Positions 26,042 to 35,159 are shown, counted from the first letter of the stretch. The stretch is 64,000 nucleotides of DNA from Lentisphaeria bacterium UBA1732 (GCA_002315855.1 DCIG01000013.1:17750-81749), one strand, 5' to 3'. Notes: generated by a model from the letters alone, not told the origin. A program made the numbers and translations.

Positions 26042-26416
26042 TCAGTCAAGGATGATGCTGATTAGAATGAACAGCATGGTAAACAGCATGGACAGTACGC
26101 CGAATACGATACCGATCCACGCATGAAAACGCGATGAACGGTTCGGGTGCTCCCGGTCGGATTCCAGGGCCATAATCCCGCAGGTCAATGCCGGAATACC
26201 CACAGGAGGTCCGCACAGAATCGAAGCAACCCCAAGATAATATGCCCAGATTGCATATTTGTTCGGGGGCAGCACGAGGTCGAGTCCCGCATCATTGCAA
26301 ACCACTTTTGGCGGTATCGGCTTGTCATCGGATGCCGCATTCTGCAATTCTTCACCGCAGTGAATACAGAATCGTGCATCCGCTTCATTTTCTTTCCCGC
26401 ATGATGAACAGAACAT
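26042..26416 (-). CDS. Zinc-ribbon DUF4190-like membrane protein
   Basis: This 124-residue protein has a C4 zinc ribbon (CSSCGKENEADARFCIHCGEE, residues 3-23), a short linker, and two membrane helices (AYYLGVASILCGPPVGIPALTCGIMAL and WIGIVFGVLSMLFTMLFILISII) in the manner of DUF4190 proteins. GGAGAG lies about 10 bases before the ATG. It is first of the three zinc-ribbon genes, behind a TTGAAT-17-TAAAAT promoter. A role in membrane sensing or complex assembly would be speculation. Confidence 0.8.
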   Translation of the reverse strand: MFCSSCGKENEADARFCIHCGEELQNAASDDKPIPPKVVCNDAGLDLVLPPNKYAIWAYYLGVASILCGPPVGIPALTCGIMALESDREHPNRSSRFHAWIGIVFGVLSMLFTMLFILISIILD

Positions 26417-26443
26417 CTTTTTGAACTCTCCGGTTGATTATAG

Positions 26444-26488
26444 GAGCTGTTTTCAAAAATCATTGGCGAATGAATTTGAAATCAGCTC
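26444..26488. repeat. Short inverted-repeat element of the GAGCTGATTTCAAA family
   Basis: GAGCTGTTTTCAAA (26444-26457) is answered by TTTGAAATCAGCTC (26475-26488), giving a 14-bp inverted repeat with one mismatch. These ends match the termini of the 163-166 bp elements at 33986 and 39772, so this may be a minimal or collapsed copy. Confidence 0.6.
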
Positions 26489-26564
26489 ACGGAAGCACTC
26501 TGAAAATACTCTTTGCCCCGCGGAATCCGTAATCCGCAGAAAACAAAACAATACTTCGCCCTAT

Positions 26565-26593
26565 ATTTTACACCGTCCCGTTCAAAAATTCAA
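26565..26593 (-). promoter_or_regulatory. Promoter of the zinc-ribbon gene cluster
   Basis: Minus strand TTGAAT (26593-26588), 17 bp, TAAAAT (26570-26565). The 26417-26669 gap holds this and the short inverted repeat at 26444-26488; nothing else was recognised. Confidence 0.5.
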
Positions 26594-26669
26594 GAATAAA
26601 GTTGAAAAAAATCAAAAATCAGGACACAGAAATCCCATCTTTGGGAAAAGAATGTTTTTTCAGGAAATC

Positions 26670-27491
26670 TTATTTCCCTTGCAGAAATTCCGCCATCTTG
26701 ACAAACTGTTCCACGGTAACCCGTTCCGCTCGAATATCGGGGTCCACATCCGCTTCTGCCATCGCCGCACGAACGGAATCCGCATCAAATACGGCGGCAA
26801 TCTGTTTGAACATTTTTTTGCGGCGGTGGGCAAAACCCGTTCGCGTCAGTTTGGAAAGTGTCTGGCGCACGGTCTGCGGCAGAATATTGTCGCGCCGTTT
26901 CAAGGCAAGCAGTGCCGAATCCACCCCCGGCACGGGGAAGAATACTTCCGGCGGCACGTTGCGCACGATCTGCCCCTCGTAGGATGCCAGAATCCGCACG
27001 GAAAGCGAAGAATAGTCATCCGTTCCCGGCTCTGCGATGAAGCGCATGGCAACTTCTTTCTGGAGCATCAGCAGAAAATCGGTCGGCGGATTTTCCAGTT
27101 CCAGCAGTTTGGTTACGACGATTGTTCCGGCGCTGTACGGCAAATTGGAAATCACGCGGAAATCCTGCCCCTGGTACAGTTCCTGATAATCCACGCGGCA
27201 GGCGTCCGCCTCGATGAGTTTCACGCCCAGCGGCGCAATCGCGGAACGCAGATAGGCTGCCAGTTTGCGGTCAAACTCAATCGCAGTCAGTTCACAGCCG
27301 GATGCCGCCAGTCCGCGCGTCAAAGCGCCGAATCCCGGTCCGACCTCCAGAATCTTCTGTCCCGCCTGCGGTGCCGCTTCCCGCACAATCAAGGTCAGAA
27401 ACTGCTCATCAATCAAAAAGTTTTGTCCCAGTTTCTTGCTGGGTGCAACCCCAAGATGTTCCATTAAGGATTTCAGTTCGTTTTTGGTCAT
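26670..27491 (-). CDS. rsmA: 16S rRNA dimethyladenosine transferase
   Basis: This 273-residue methyltransferase dimethylates two adjacent adenosines near the 3' end of 16S rRNA. It shows the family start KKLGQNFLIDEQFL (about residues 19-32), the SAM-binding ILEVGPGFGALTRGL, ISNLPYSAGT (the NLPY motif, about 137-140), MLQKEVAMRF, FFPVPGVDSALL, and the C-terminal helical domain. The start is supported by AAGGAA. Full length for the family. Confidence 0.95.
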   Translation of the reverse strand: MTKNELKSLMEHLGVAPSKKLGQNFLIDEQFLTLIVREAAPQAGQKILEVGPGFGALTRGLAASGCELTAIEFDRKLAAYLRSAIAPLGVKLIEADACRVDYQELYQGQDFRVISNLPYSAGTIVVTKLLELENPPTDFLLMLQKEVAMRFIAEPGTDDYSSLSVRILASYEGQIVRNVPPEVFFPVPGVDSALLALKRRDNILPQTVRQTLSKLTRTGFAHRRKKMFKQIAAVFDADSVRAAMAEADVDPDIRAERVTVEQFVKMAEFLQGK

Positions 27492-27605
27492 GACAATTGG
27501 ATTCCTTGAGCTGTTTTCGATTGGTTGTGCGCTCCGGCTTGAAATTCTTTGCGCAGTCGGCGGACAGGGTGATGTGTACCTGCAAATGACGGTCAGCGGA
27601 CTTTT

Positions 27606-27881
27606 TTATCGCTGATAGGGGCATCCGTCAATGCTTGCATCGCCTTGTATTTTGCGGTCAGGCTCTCCGTATTTCGCATGGAGCTGATCTCGGTTTTTGT
27701 TCAAACGCCCTGACGGACAGCTCGCAAATTCGGTTTTGACCCGTGCCGCAAATCGCGACAGAATGCGTTTCACATTCCCCGAATGACATGCCGGACACTC
27801 CGGTTCCGCAATTTCCGAACTTATATGCAAAATTTCAAAGCGTTTTTCACACTCGTTGCAGATATATTCATAAAGCGGCAT
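27606..27881 (-). CDS. FmdB-type zinc-ribbon regulatory protein
   Basis: This 91-residue protein starts at ATG 27881, chosen over an in-frame extension to 27929 because MPLYEYICNECEKRFE is the standard FmdB start and AAAGG precedes it. The zinc ribbon is CNEC...CPAC (positions 9-12 and about 32-35). The C-terminal half is charged and ends CPYQR. FmdB proteins were named from a putative regulator of formamidase, but their true role is unclear. It begins immediately after the CorA-like gene, with its ribosome site inside the end of that gene. Confidence 0.82.
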   Translation of the reverse strand: MPLYEYICNECEKRFEILHISSEIAEPECPACHSGNVKRILSRFAARVKTEFASCPSGRLNKNRDQLHAKYGEPDRKIQGDASIDGCPYQR

Positions 27882-27882
27882 A

Positions 27883-28809
27883 TCAATGCCTTTCAAAACG
27901 CTTGATGAGCCAGTATACGAAGAATGCAAGCCCTGCCATCAGAATGAAAAATGCCGGGAAGAAGATATACCAGTTTTCCGCTCCGCAAATCATCGTCAGT
28001 TCGCTCATGCCGAATACCCCCGTGAAAAACGTCGGTATCGACACCGCGATCACGATTGCATTCATATTCTTCATCAGCACGTTCAGGTTGTTGTTGATGA
28101 TACCCGCTCGCGCGTCCACCAGCGAAGACAGAACCTGTGAATTGACTTGTGCCTGATCAAGGAACTGATGATTTTCGATTTGCAGGTCTTCCAGCAGTTC
28201 CAGATTTTCCTCGGTGAATTGGAAGCGGTACGCGCTGGCGCGCATTCGTTCCAGCACGCGGCGGTTCCCGCTCAGCGCATTCACGTAGTAAACAAGGCTT
28301 TTTTCCAGCGTGAACATATCCAGAAGACTGCTGCTGTCGTAAGTTTCATTCAGCTGGGTTTCGATTTCTTCACTGCACATGTTGATTACGCGCAAGTGGC
28401 TCTCGAAATGCCGGATGGTCTGCGCCAGTGCGCGCAGAAGCACATCCTGAATAGTGTACACCTTCGTGGCGATTTTCCCCGTAAATAATTGAAGCTCATC
28501 ATCTACCACAATGACGACTCTGTCCGGAAAAAGAAAAATACCCATGGACTTCACGCGGAACAGAAAATTATCATCCGCGGAATAGTTCTTCGGGTATTTG
28601 ATGATGATCGCCGTGTAGTTGTCCTCGAATTCAATTCGGGGAGTTTCGTCGGTGTCGATGGAGGAGGCCAGAGTATGATGATCGATTCCGAGCACTTCCG
28701 TCAGATACGTTTGCTCTTCCGGTTCAGGAAGAATGTAAATATCGACCGGGATGGTGCCGCCGCCGGAATGTGCGATACGACCGTCGGAGACAGAGAAGCA
28801 TTTCTTCAT
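27883..28809 (-). CDS. CorA-family divalent metal transporter with GMS in place of GMN
   Basis: This 308-residue protein has the CorA layout: a soluble N-terminal alpha/beta domain, a long coiled helix bundle (LRALAQTIRHFESHLRVINMCSEEIE..., DLQIENHQFLDQAQVNSQVLSSLVDAR), and two C-terminal membrane helices. The loop between the helices reads TGVFGMSELT. In nearly all CorA proteins the motif is GMN, which forms the outer mouth of the pore and binds hydrated Mg2+. Here Asn is replaced by Ser, at about residue 269. Ion selectivity may therefore differ. The start is supported by GGAGGG. Confidence 0.88.
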   Translation of the reverse strand: MKKCFSVSDGRIAHSGGGTIPVDIYILPEPEEQTYLTEVLGIDHHTLASSIDTDETPRIEFEDNYTAIIIKYPKNYSADDNFLFRVKSMGIFLFPDRVVIVVDDELQLFTGKIATKVYTIQDVLLRALAQTIRHFESHLRVINMCSEEIETQLNETYDSSSLLDMFTLEKSLVYYVNALSGNRRVLERMRASAYRFQFTEENLELLEDLQIENHQFLDQAQVNSQVLSSLVDARAGIINNNLNVLMKNMNAIVIAVSIPTFFTGVFGMSELTMICGAENWYIFFPAFFILMAGLAFFVYWLIKRFERH

Positions 28810-28842
28810 ACTGAGGCCCTCCGGGAGTTATCTGATTGAAAA

Positions 28843-29925
28843 TCAGTTGTTCTTCTTGAATTCAGCCATGAATTCGGTCAGGCGTTCAATGCCCTCGAAC
28901 GGAGTGGCATTGTAGATGCTGGCGCGAATGCCGCCGGCGGAACGATGGCCCTTCAGACCGAGCATTCCGGCTGCGAGAGATTCTTTGACGAACTTCGCTT
29001 CCAGTTCTTCGCTCGGAAGACGGAACACAACGTTCATCTTGGAACGGCTGCACGGGCAAACAGGCGAATGATAGTAGCCGTCGCTGTTGTCGATGGCTTC
29101 GTACAGTGCGGCTGCCTTGCGGTTGTTTTCCTTTTCCAGCACTTCCAGTCCGCCCATTTCCTTGACCCAGTTGGTGATCAGACCGAACATGTAGATGCCG
29201 AAAGTCGGCGGGGTATTGTACAGTGAGTTATTGTCGATATAGGTGCTGTAACGGAGCATGGTCGGCACGTTGGCCGGTGTGCGTTCCGCCAGATCCTTGC
29301 GGATGATGCAGACTGCCACGCCGCTGGGACCGAGGTTCTTCTGTGCTCCGGCATAAATCATGCCGAACTTGGAAACATCAATCTTGCGGGACATAATATC
29401 GCTGGACATATCAGCAATCATCGGTACGCTGGCCGGGCATTCCGGGAAAGACTGGAACTGGGTGCCGTAGATGGTGTTGTTCGAAGTGATGTGGAAATAG
29501 GCGGCGTCTTCATCAACCTTCATTTCGCTGACTTCAGGAATATACGTATACTTGTCTTCCTTGCTGGAGGCAATCACTTTCACATCGCCGAACAGCTTGG
29601 CTTCCTTGATTGCCTTGGAGGACCATGTACCGGTATCGGCAAACTCCATCGGCTTCCCGGGAATTGCCAGGTTCATCGGAATCATGGCAAACTGCATACT
29701 TGCACCACCCTGAATGAATACCACGGAGTGCGTTTCCGGAATGCCCATGATGTCGCTGAAATTCTGAATTGCATTGGCAAGAATTTCATCAAAAAGTTTA
29801 TTGCGATGGGAGTGTTCCATGATTCCCACGCCGCTGCCGCGGTAATCGCAGAATTCTTTTTGTGCCTGTTCCATAACGGCCTTCGGCAATGCCGCCGGCC
29901 CCGCATTGAAGTTGAAAATGCGCAT
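28843..29925 (-). CDS. serC: Phosphoserine aminotransferase
   Basis: This 360-residue PLP enzyme converts 3-phosphohydroxypyruvate and glutamate to phosphoserine, and also acts in some pyridoxal pathways. It opens with the canonical NFNAGPAALPKAVMEQAQKEF. The PLP-lysine region is FGMIYAGAQKNLGPSGVAVCII, and it ends in GLKGHRSAGGIRASIYNATPFEGIERL. Full length for the class IV family. GGAGAAAG precedes the ATG. An upstream TTGCAT-17-TATATT promoter fits a separate transcript. No serA or serB is visible in the window. Confidence 0.97.
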   Translation of the reverse strand: MRIFNFNAGPAALPKAVMEQAQKEFCDYRGSGVGIMEHSHRNKLFDEILANAIQNFSDIMGIPETHSVVFIQGGASMQFAMIPMNLAIPGKPMEFADTGTWSSKAIKEAKLFGDVKVIASSKEDKYTYIPEVSEMKVDEDAAYFHITSNNTIYGTQFQSFPECPASVPMIADMSSDIMSRKIDVSKFGMIYAGAQKNLGPSGVAVCIIRKDLAERTPANVPTMLRYSTYIDNNSLYNTPPTFGIYMFGLITNWVKEMGGLEVLEKENNRKAAALYEAIDNSDGYYHSPVCPCSRSKMNVVFRLPSEELEAKFVKESLAAGMLGLKGHRSAGGIRASIYNATPFEGIERLTEFMAEFKKNN

Positions 29926-30043
29926 TTTCTTTCTCCATGGTGTTTAAGGCTCTCTCCGCTTCGTTCATTCTGCGGATTCACCTCGTTGAATATCGGATAC
30001 CGAATCGATTTAAGTATCCTGCATTGTAAACGGAATATCATAT

Positions 30044-30072
30044 AATATACACCCGTTTCAGATGTTATGCAA
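30044..30072 (-). promoter_or_regulatory. Promoter of serC
   Basis: Minus strand TTGCAT (30072-30067), 17 bp, TATATT (30049-30044). It shares the 29926-30234 gap with the araA terminator; nothing else was recognised there. Confidence 0.5.
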
Positions 30073-30164
30073 GCTAAAATAACACGCTGTCTCCGATTTT
30101 CCATGCTTTTCAGGGATTTGCCTTGCTTTCCTCCTCGTTTCTTCACTTTTACCGAAAAACTTAT

Positions 30165-30204
30165 CCCAAAAAAACGGACTGCATCGTTTCTGACACAGTC
30201 CGTT
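30165..30204 (-). terminator. Rho-independent terminator of the ara operon
   Basis: AACGGACTG (30173-30181) and CAGTCCGTT (30196-30204) form a perfect 9-bp stem. On the minus strand it is followed by TTTTTGGG. It lies 31 bp after the araA stop. Confidence 0.8.
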
Positions 30205-30234
30205 CTTTTTCATCGGTTTACAGATGGAAACAAC

Positions 30235-31683
30235 TTACTTGATGGTAACCATTTCGATACCCGCCATGCGGGCGAAGTCTTCCATGTATTCCGTGCTGAG
30301 TGCAGGTGCGTTGACGCTGTGGTGTGCACCGCCGGCTTCAATCCACTGGCGGGCTCCTTCATGCAGATTGGGTTTCGGAATCCACAGGGTGCTTGCCACG
30401 GGCAGATTGCTCAGCGGCTGATCCGGTTCCACGATTTCCAGTTCGTTCACGATCAGGCGGAAATGATCGCCCAGATCAATTACGGTGGCATTGATGGCCG
30501 GGCCCGGCTTCGTTGTGAACACGAGACGCGCGGGTTCCAGATTCAGTTCAGGATAATCCGGGGTCGAGCCGATGCCCAGATGATGCACTTCCAGAGACGG
30601 TGTCCCCGCTGCGATGGACGGGCAGACTTCCAGCATGTGCGCGCCCAGAACGCGCTGACGGCCCTGTTCAAAGTGATAGGTGTAGTCTTCCATGAAGCTC
30701 ACGCCGCCTTCGAGACCGGCTGCCATGACTTTCATGGTGCGTGTCAGTGCGGCTGTCTTCCAGTCGCCTTCCGCGCCGAAACCGTATCCCTGTTCCATCA
30801 GACGCTGGCTCGCGAGACCGGGCAGCTGATCCAGACCGTACAGGTTTTCAAACGTGGTGGTGAATGCGGTTGCGCCGATTTCATCCAAAAATGCGCGCAG
30901 ACCGATTTCCTGCTTGGCGGCGGCGAAAATGGACTTCTTGGCCACATCGCTGGTGCTGGGCACTTTGTAAGTCGCGTAGTATTCTTTGACCAGTGCTTCT
31001 GCTTCCGCATCCGACACGGCGTTGATGTACTTCACGACGTCCTGAATGGCATAGCCGTTGCAGGAGTAGCCGAACTGAATCTGTGCGGAAACCTTGTTGC
31101 CTTCCGTCACCGCCACTTCACGCATGTTGTCGCCCAGACGCGCCACTTTCATGGTCTTGCAGTCTGCCCAGGCAGCTGCCACACGGGACCAGATCGCGAT
31201 TTCCTTGACCACCTGCGGGTCCTTGTAGAAACCGTTGACCACCTTGCGGGCGATGCCGAGTCGGGTGCAGATGAAGCCGAATTCGCGGTCGCCGTGAGCG
31301 GCCTGATTCAGGTTCATGAAGTCCATATCCATGGTGGACCACGGAATGTCGCAGTTGCACTGCGTGTTCAGGTGGAGCATCGGCTTCTGGAGAAGTTTCA
31401 GTCCGTTGATCCACATCTTGGCCGGGCTGAAGGTGTGCATCCAGCAGATAATTCCGATGCAGGAATCATCTGCATTGGCTTTCTGGATTGCCGCAATGAT
31501 TTCTTCATTCAGCGTTGCCACGGTCAGAAATTCGATCTTGATCGGAATTTCTTTCGCCGCGTTCAGGGCATCCACAACCACTTTCGAGTTGTCGGCGACC
31601 TGCTTCAGCGGACCTTCTCCGTACAGATGCTGACTGCCGGTGATGAAGTAAATTTTGTACTTGGAAAAATCAATTTTGGCCAT
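30235..31683 (-). CDS. araA: L-arabinose isomerase
   Basis: This protein of about 482 residues converts L-arabinose to L-ribulose. Characteristic segments are YFITGSQHLYGEGPLKQVADNS, CIGIICWMHTFSPAKMWINGL, the QCNCDIPW loop, GEGDWK-like GAEGDWKTAALTR with the catalytic glutamate, SFMEDYTYHF (a metal-binding Glu), and the C-terminal AGGAHHSV with the metal-binding histidines. I chose ATG 31683 (MAKIDFSKYK) because GGAAAGGA lies just upstream; the frame extends 6 codons further. It overlaps the end of araD by 14 bp and is the last gene of araB-araD-araA. Confidence 0.97.
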   Translation of the reverse strand: MAKIDFSKYKIYFITGSQHLYGEGPLKQVADNSKVVVDALNAAKEIPIKIEFLTVATLNEEIIAAIQKANADDSCIGIICWMHTFSPAKMWINGLKLLQKPMLHLNTQCNCDIPWSTMDMDFMNLNQAAHGDREFGFICTRLGIARKVVNGFYKDPQVVKEIAIWSRVAAAWADCKTMKVARLGDNMREVAVTEGNKVSAQIQFGYSCNGYAIQDVVKYINAVSDAEAEALVKEYYATYKVPSTSDVAKKSIFAAAKQEIGLRAFLDEIGATAFTTTFENLYGLDQLPGLASQRLMEQGYGFGAEGDWKTAALTRTMKVMAAGLEGGVSFMEDYTYHFEQGRQRVLGAHMLEVCPSIAAGTPSLEVHHLGIGSTPDYPELNLEPARLVFTTKPGPAINATVIDLGDHFRLIVNELEIVEPDQPLSNLPVASTLWIPKPNLHEGARQWIEAGGAHHSVNAPALSTEYMEDFARMAGIEMVTIK

Positions 31684-32368
31684 AATAGGCGTCCTTTCCA
31701 TGTTTTCGGTTGTAATGTTTTTGTATCAGGGAATCTTTCAGTCTCGGTGCCCGCGGGTTGACCTGCTCGGTGATGAATGCCATCTTGCAGAGTTCTTCCA
31801 GTACGCGGGCATTGTATACCGCCTTGGCTCCCGTTGCTCCCCAGGTGAACGGACCATGCCCGGCCACCAGAACCATCGGGATTTCCGCCGGATTCAGATT
31901 CTGCTTCTTGAAGCAGTCAATGATTTGCAATCCGGTTTCGGTTTCGTAGTCGTTGCGGATGCGGTCATCTGCCATGAATTCCGTGCAGGGGATGTCTGCC
32001 GCCAGATGGTCGGCATGGGTTGTCCCGTACAGCGGCACGGCGCGGGCGGCCTGGGCCCACGCCACGGCAAAGGTGGAATGTGTATGCACGATACCGCCCA
32101 AAGTCGGGAACGCTCTGTACAATTCCAGATGCGTATTGGTATCACTGGACGGACGCATGGTCCCGTCGACCACTTTCCCGTCTGCCAGACTCACAATCAC
32201 GATGTCGGACGGTTTCAGCTTGTCGTAATCCACGCCCGACGGCTTGATGGCGAATACGCCGGCCGCCCGGTCCACGCAGCTCACATTGCCGAATGTATAA
32301 ATCACGAGGTCGAGCTTCGGAAGCTCCATATTGGCCTCGTAGCATTCCTGTTTCAGTGCTTCGTACAT
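31670..32368 (-). CDS. araD: L-ribulose-5-phosphate 4-epimerase
   Basis: This 232-residue class II aldolase-fold epimerase makes D-xylulose 5-phosphate for the pentose phosphate pathway. Visible are the phosphate-binding GNVSCVDRAAGVFAIKPSGVDYD and SSDTNTHLELYRAFP. The zinc-binding histidines lie in GGIVHTHSTFAVAWAQ and, further on, LVAGHGPFTWG. The start is supported by GGAAGG located at the end of araB. Gene order araB-araD-araA with tiny gaps and overlaps indicates one transcript. Confidence 0.96.
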   Translation of the reverse strand: MYEALKQECYEANMELPKLDLVIYTFGNVSCVDRAAGVFAIKPSGVDYDKLKPSDIVIVSLADGKVVDGTMRPSSDTNTHLELYRAFPTLGGIVHTHSTFAVAWAQAARAVPLYGTTHADHLAADIPCTEFMADDRIRNDYETETGLQIIDCFKKQNLNPAEIPMVLVAGHGPFTWGATGAKAVYNARVLEELCKMAFITEQVNPRAPRLKDSLIQKHYNRKHGKDAYYGQN

Positions 32369-32370
32369 GA

Positions 32371-33957
32371 TTACAGACCTTCCTGTTCCATCATCTTGCC
32401 GAAGGTCAGATAACGCTGATACAGCTCTTCATACAGCTGCCCCATTTCCTTGTTGGGATAATATTCAGCATCGAAACCGGACCCCATCTTGTCCATCGCG
32501 TCTTCCACCTTGGCATAGCGGCCCGCGGCCACTGCACCGAACATGGCGGAACCCAGCGCACAGGTCTGATCGCACGCGGCAATCTTGATCGGCAGCTGGA
32601 ATACATCCGCGCACATCTGCATGATGAACGGAGACTTGCGGCTGATGCCGCCCGTCATGATCACGTTGTTGATTTTGATGTTCTGGGCTTTGAAGTGATC
32701 CACGATGGCACGTGCGCCGAAAACGGTGCTTTCTGCCAGTGCGCGGTAAACCATCGGGGCTGTCGTCCCCAGATTCAGTCCGCAGATTGCTCCGGTCAGC
32801 TTCTGATTGGCGTTCGGGGTGCGGCGGCCGTTGAACCAGTCAAGTGCAAGCACTCCTGTCTGACCGGCGGGAATTGCCGCGGCTTCCTGTTCCAGCGGAC
32901 CGATTTTCACGTCGCCGGCGTAGGACAGCAGATTCTTGAACCATGCGTACACATCGCCGAATGCAGACTGTCCTGCTTCCAGACCGACCATGCCCGGAAT
33001 CACGGAACCGTCGACCTGACCGCAGATGCCCGGGATGCAGGAATCCGCTTCCGGTGCCACCAGAATATCGCAGGTGCTGGTCCCGCAGACCTTGACCAAA
33101 TCGTAGGCGTGAATTTGTGCGCCCACTGCTCCGAAATGGCAGTCGAAAGCACCCGCCGCAACTACCACATTCGTGGTCAGTCCGAGACGGTCTGCCCATT
33201 TCTGGGAAAGTTTTCCCACAGCCTTGTCGCCTGTGTAGGTTTCGGTGAACAGACGGTCGCGGAGACCGTCCAGCAGGGGATCCAGTCCGGCGAAGAATTC
33301 GTTCGGCGGAAGTCCGCCCCAGCTTTCATGCCACATGGCCTTGTGGCCTGCTGCACAGCGGCTGCGGATCATCTTCAGGGGATCGATGTTCCCTGTCAGT
33401 TCTGCCGGAATCCAGTCGCAGTGTTCGACCCAGCTGAATGCTGCTTTGCGGACCTTTTCGCTGGCGCGCAGGGTGTGCAGGATTTTGGCGAAGAACCATT
33501 CGCTGGAATAGATGCCGCCTTCATACTTGGTGTAGTCGATTCCCTTCCACGCTTTCGCATAGCTGTTGATTTCATCGGCTTCGAAGATGGCCGTATGGTC
33601 TTTCCACAGGATGAACATCGCGTTCGGATCATCTGCAAATTCGGGGAGCATTGCCAGCGGAATGCCTTCGCGGTTCACGGCACATGGTGTGGACCCCGTC
33701 GTGTCGATGCCGATGCCGATGACCAGCGACGGATCGATCCCTTTCATCACGCCCTTGATGACGACTTCCAGGCTCTCCAGATAATCCAGCGGGTGCTGAC
33801 GGAACTGGTTGTTCGGTGCATCACAGTATTTCTTCTCGCTCCAGCGGGGATAATTCTGCACGCAGGAACCCAGAATTGCACCGTTTTCCACATCGACCAG
33901 AACAGCGCGCACGCTGTCGGACCCGAAATCCAAACCGATTGTAAGTTGATTTGCCAT
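32371..33957 (-). CDS. araB: L-ribulokinase
   Basis: This 528-residue FGGY-family sugar kinase phosphorylates L-ribulose. It begins ANQLTIGLDFGSDSVRAVLVDVENG (the phosphate 1 motif) and shows GIGIDTTGSTPCAV, KLVCGTS-like VKVCGTSTCDI, LDWFNGRRTPNAN, IMTGGISRKSPFIMQM and CALGSAMFGAVAAG. Length is close to the 550-560 of other AraB proteins. It is first in the ara operon. The upstream gap holds the repeat element at 33986-34148, so the promoter must lie within or beside that element. No AraR or AraC gene is seen nearby. Confidence 0.96.
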   Translation of the reverse strand: MANQLTIGLDFGSDSVRAVLVDVENGAILGSCVQNYPRWSEKKYCDAPNNQFRQHPLDYLESLEVVIKGVMKGIDPSLVIGIGIDTTGSTPCAVNREGIPLAMLPEFADDPNAMFILWKDHTAIFEADEINSYAKAWKGIDYTKYEGGIYSSEWFFAKILHTLRASEKVRKAAFSWVEHCDWIPAELTGNIDPLKMIRSRCAAGHKAMWHESWGGLPPNEFFAGLDPLLDGLRDRLFTETYTGDKAVGKLSQKWADRLGLTTNVVVAAGAFDCHFGAVGAQIHAYDLVKVCGTSTCDILVAPEADSCIPGICGQVDGSVIPGMVGLEAGQSAFGDVYAWFKNLLSYAGDVKIGPLEQEAAAIPAGQTGVLALDWFNGRRTPNANQKLTGAICGLNLGTTAPMVYRALAESTVFGARAIVDHFKAQNIKINNVIMTGGISRKSPFIMQMCADVFQLPIKIAACDQTCALGSAMFGAVAAGRYAKVEDAMDKMGSGFDAEYYPNKEMGQLYEELYQRYLTFGKMMEQEGL

Positions 33958-33985
33958 TTTCTTTACCTTAAAGTTGTTGTTTTTC

Positions 33986-34148
33986 GAGCTGATTTCAAAA
34001 ACCGCTGACGGAATGATTGAAAAAGTATCTTCACACGGTTGTCATGATTTGTTTGAGGTGGCCGATTGCTGTGCCGCCGCCGGAAACGCTCTCCTGACAA
34101 ATGCGAATGAGTTTTCAAATCTCCCCCCAGAACTTTTGAAGTCCGCTC
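33986..34148. mobile_element. MITE-like dispersed repeat, copy A
   Basis: This 163-bp element has terminal inverted repeats: GAGCTGATTTCAAAA (33986-34000) against TTTTGAAGTCCGCTC (34134-34148), with 2 mismatches. It is clearly related along its length to copy B at 39772-39937; both contain GTTTGAGGTGGC and CAGAACTTTTGAA in the same order. It lies between araB and the dehydrogenase gene. No transposase is encoded inside. Confidence 0.7.
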
Positions 34149-34184
34149 TTTATGTTTGAATGAGTTTGTTTTTTCTCTTTGTCG

Positions 34185-35159
34185 TTACGTTTGCGAGGTC
34201 AGAAGCATACTCTCCTTCACCTCATGCTGAAATGGTTCGCCCGCCAGCATCCGCTTGAACTCCCCGATGACGCAGTCCGACATCCGCCTCACTTCATCGT
34301 TGAATGACCCCGCAATATGCGTTGTCAGCAGGACATTCGGCAGGGTGTAGTACCGCGAATCCTTTGCCGGCGGTTCCGGCTCCGTTACGTCAACCAGTGC
34401 CGTCAGATCAGGTCGTTTTTCCATCACATCCAGCATGGCTTCTTCATCCACTTGCGCACCGCGCCCCGTATTGATGAATACTGCCCCGGTCCGCATGGAT
34501 TCAAAATGCTCTCTCCGTATCGTGTTCCGGTTGTCTTCCCGGTTCGGCAGGTGATTGCTGATGACAAAAGCCGTGCGGAATGCTTCCTCGATGGACACCG
34601 TGCGCCGTTCCGCTCTCGAAGGCACCACCACCACTTTCACATCCATGCGAGACAGATGTTCCTGCAGAATACTGCTGATGGTTCCGGCTCCAATCAGTGC
34701 CACGGTTTCCCCGTAAGCTCCTGGGCCCACATAAGTAACCTTCCGGTCCCAGTCTCGCGTCATGCGGGCTTCCCGGATATTCCGGTAGTAGCCTTTCAGC
34801 GACAGAATGATTTCCGACAGACAGAATTCCGCCACCGGAATGGCATTCATGCGCCACGCGCTGATTACCTTGACTTGATTTGCAAAGCATTGCCGGGCGA
34901 AAGCATCCGTCGCTCCTGCCGCATAAAATACGGCCTTCAGTTTCGGCATCTTTGCAATCAGTTCATTCGTAACCTGCGGAAATCCCCAGGTCGAGAAAAG
35001 CACTTCCGCATCCGCCAGTTTTCCGTTCTCCGCATCCGCACCTGTGCATATCCCCGGAATCATGTCCGTCAGCTCCTCAAGCTCCTTGATTTGTGCTTGC
35101 GAATACACATATTCCACGTTTGAAACGGAATCACAGAAGATTGCGCTCTTGAATTTCAT
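34185..35159 (-). CDS. D-isomer-specific 2-hydroxyacid dehydrogenase family protein
   Basis: This protein of about 324 residues belongs to the NAD(P)-dependent 2-hydroxyacid dehydrogenase family. It shows GAYGETVALIGAGTISSILQEHL in the nucleotide-binding domain. The catalytic Arg lies in FINTGRGAQVDE, the Glu in VDVTEPEPPA, and the His in LLTTHIAGS. The glycine pattern GAGTIS departs slightly from GxGxxG. An extension of 9 codons to 35186 is possible; ATG 35159 (MKFKSAIF) looks more natural. The substrate is not predictable. Position upstream of the ara operon is suggestive of sugar-acid metabolism only. Confidence 0.85.
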   Translation of the reverse strand: MKFKSAIFCDSVSNVEYVYSQAQIKELEELTDMIPGICTGADAENGKLADAEVLFSTWGFPQVTNELIAKMPKLKAVFYAAGATDAFARQCFANQVKVISAWRMNAIPVAEFCLSEIILSLKGYYRNIREARMTRDWDRKVTYVGPGAYGETVALIGAGTISSILQEHLSRMDVKVVVVPSRAERRTVSIEEAFRTAFVISNHLPNREDNRNTIRREHFESMRTGAVFINTGRGAQVDEEAMLDVMEKRPDLTALVDVTEPEPPAKDSRYYTLPNVLLTTHIAGSFNDEVRRMSDCVIGEFKRMLAGEPFQHEVKESMLLTSQT

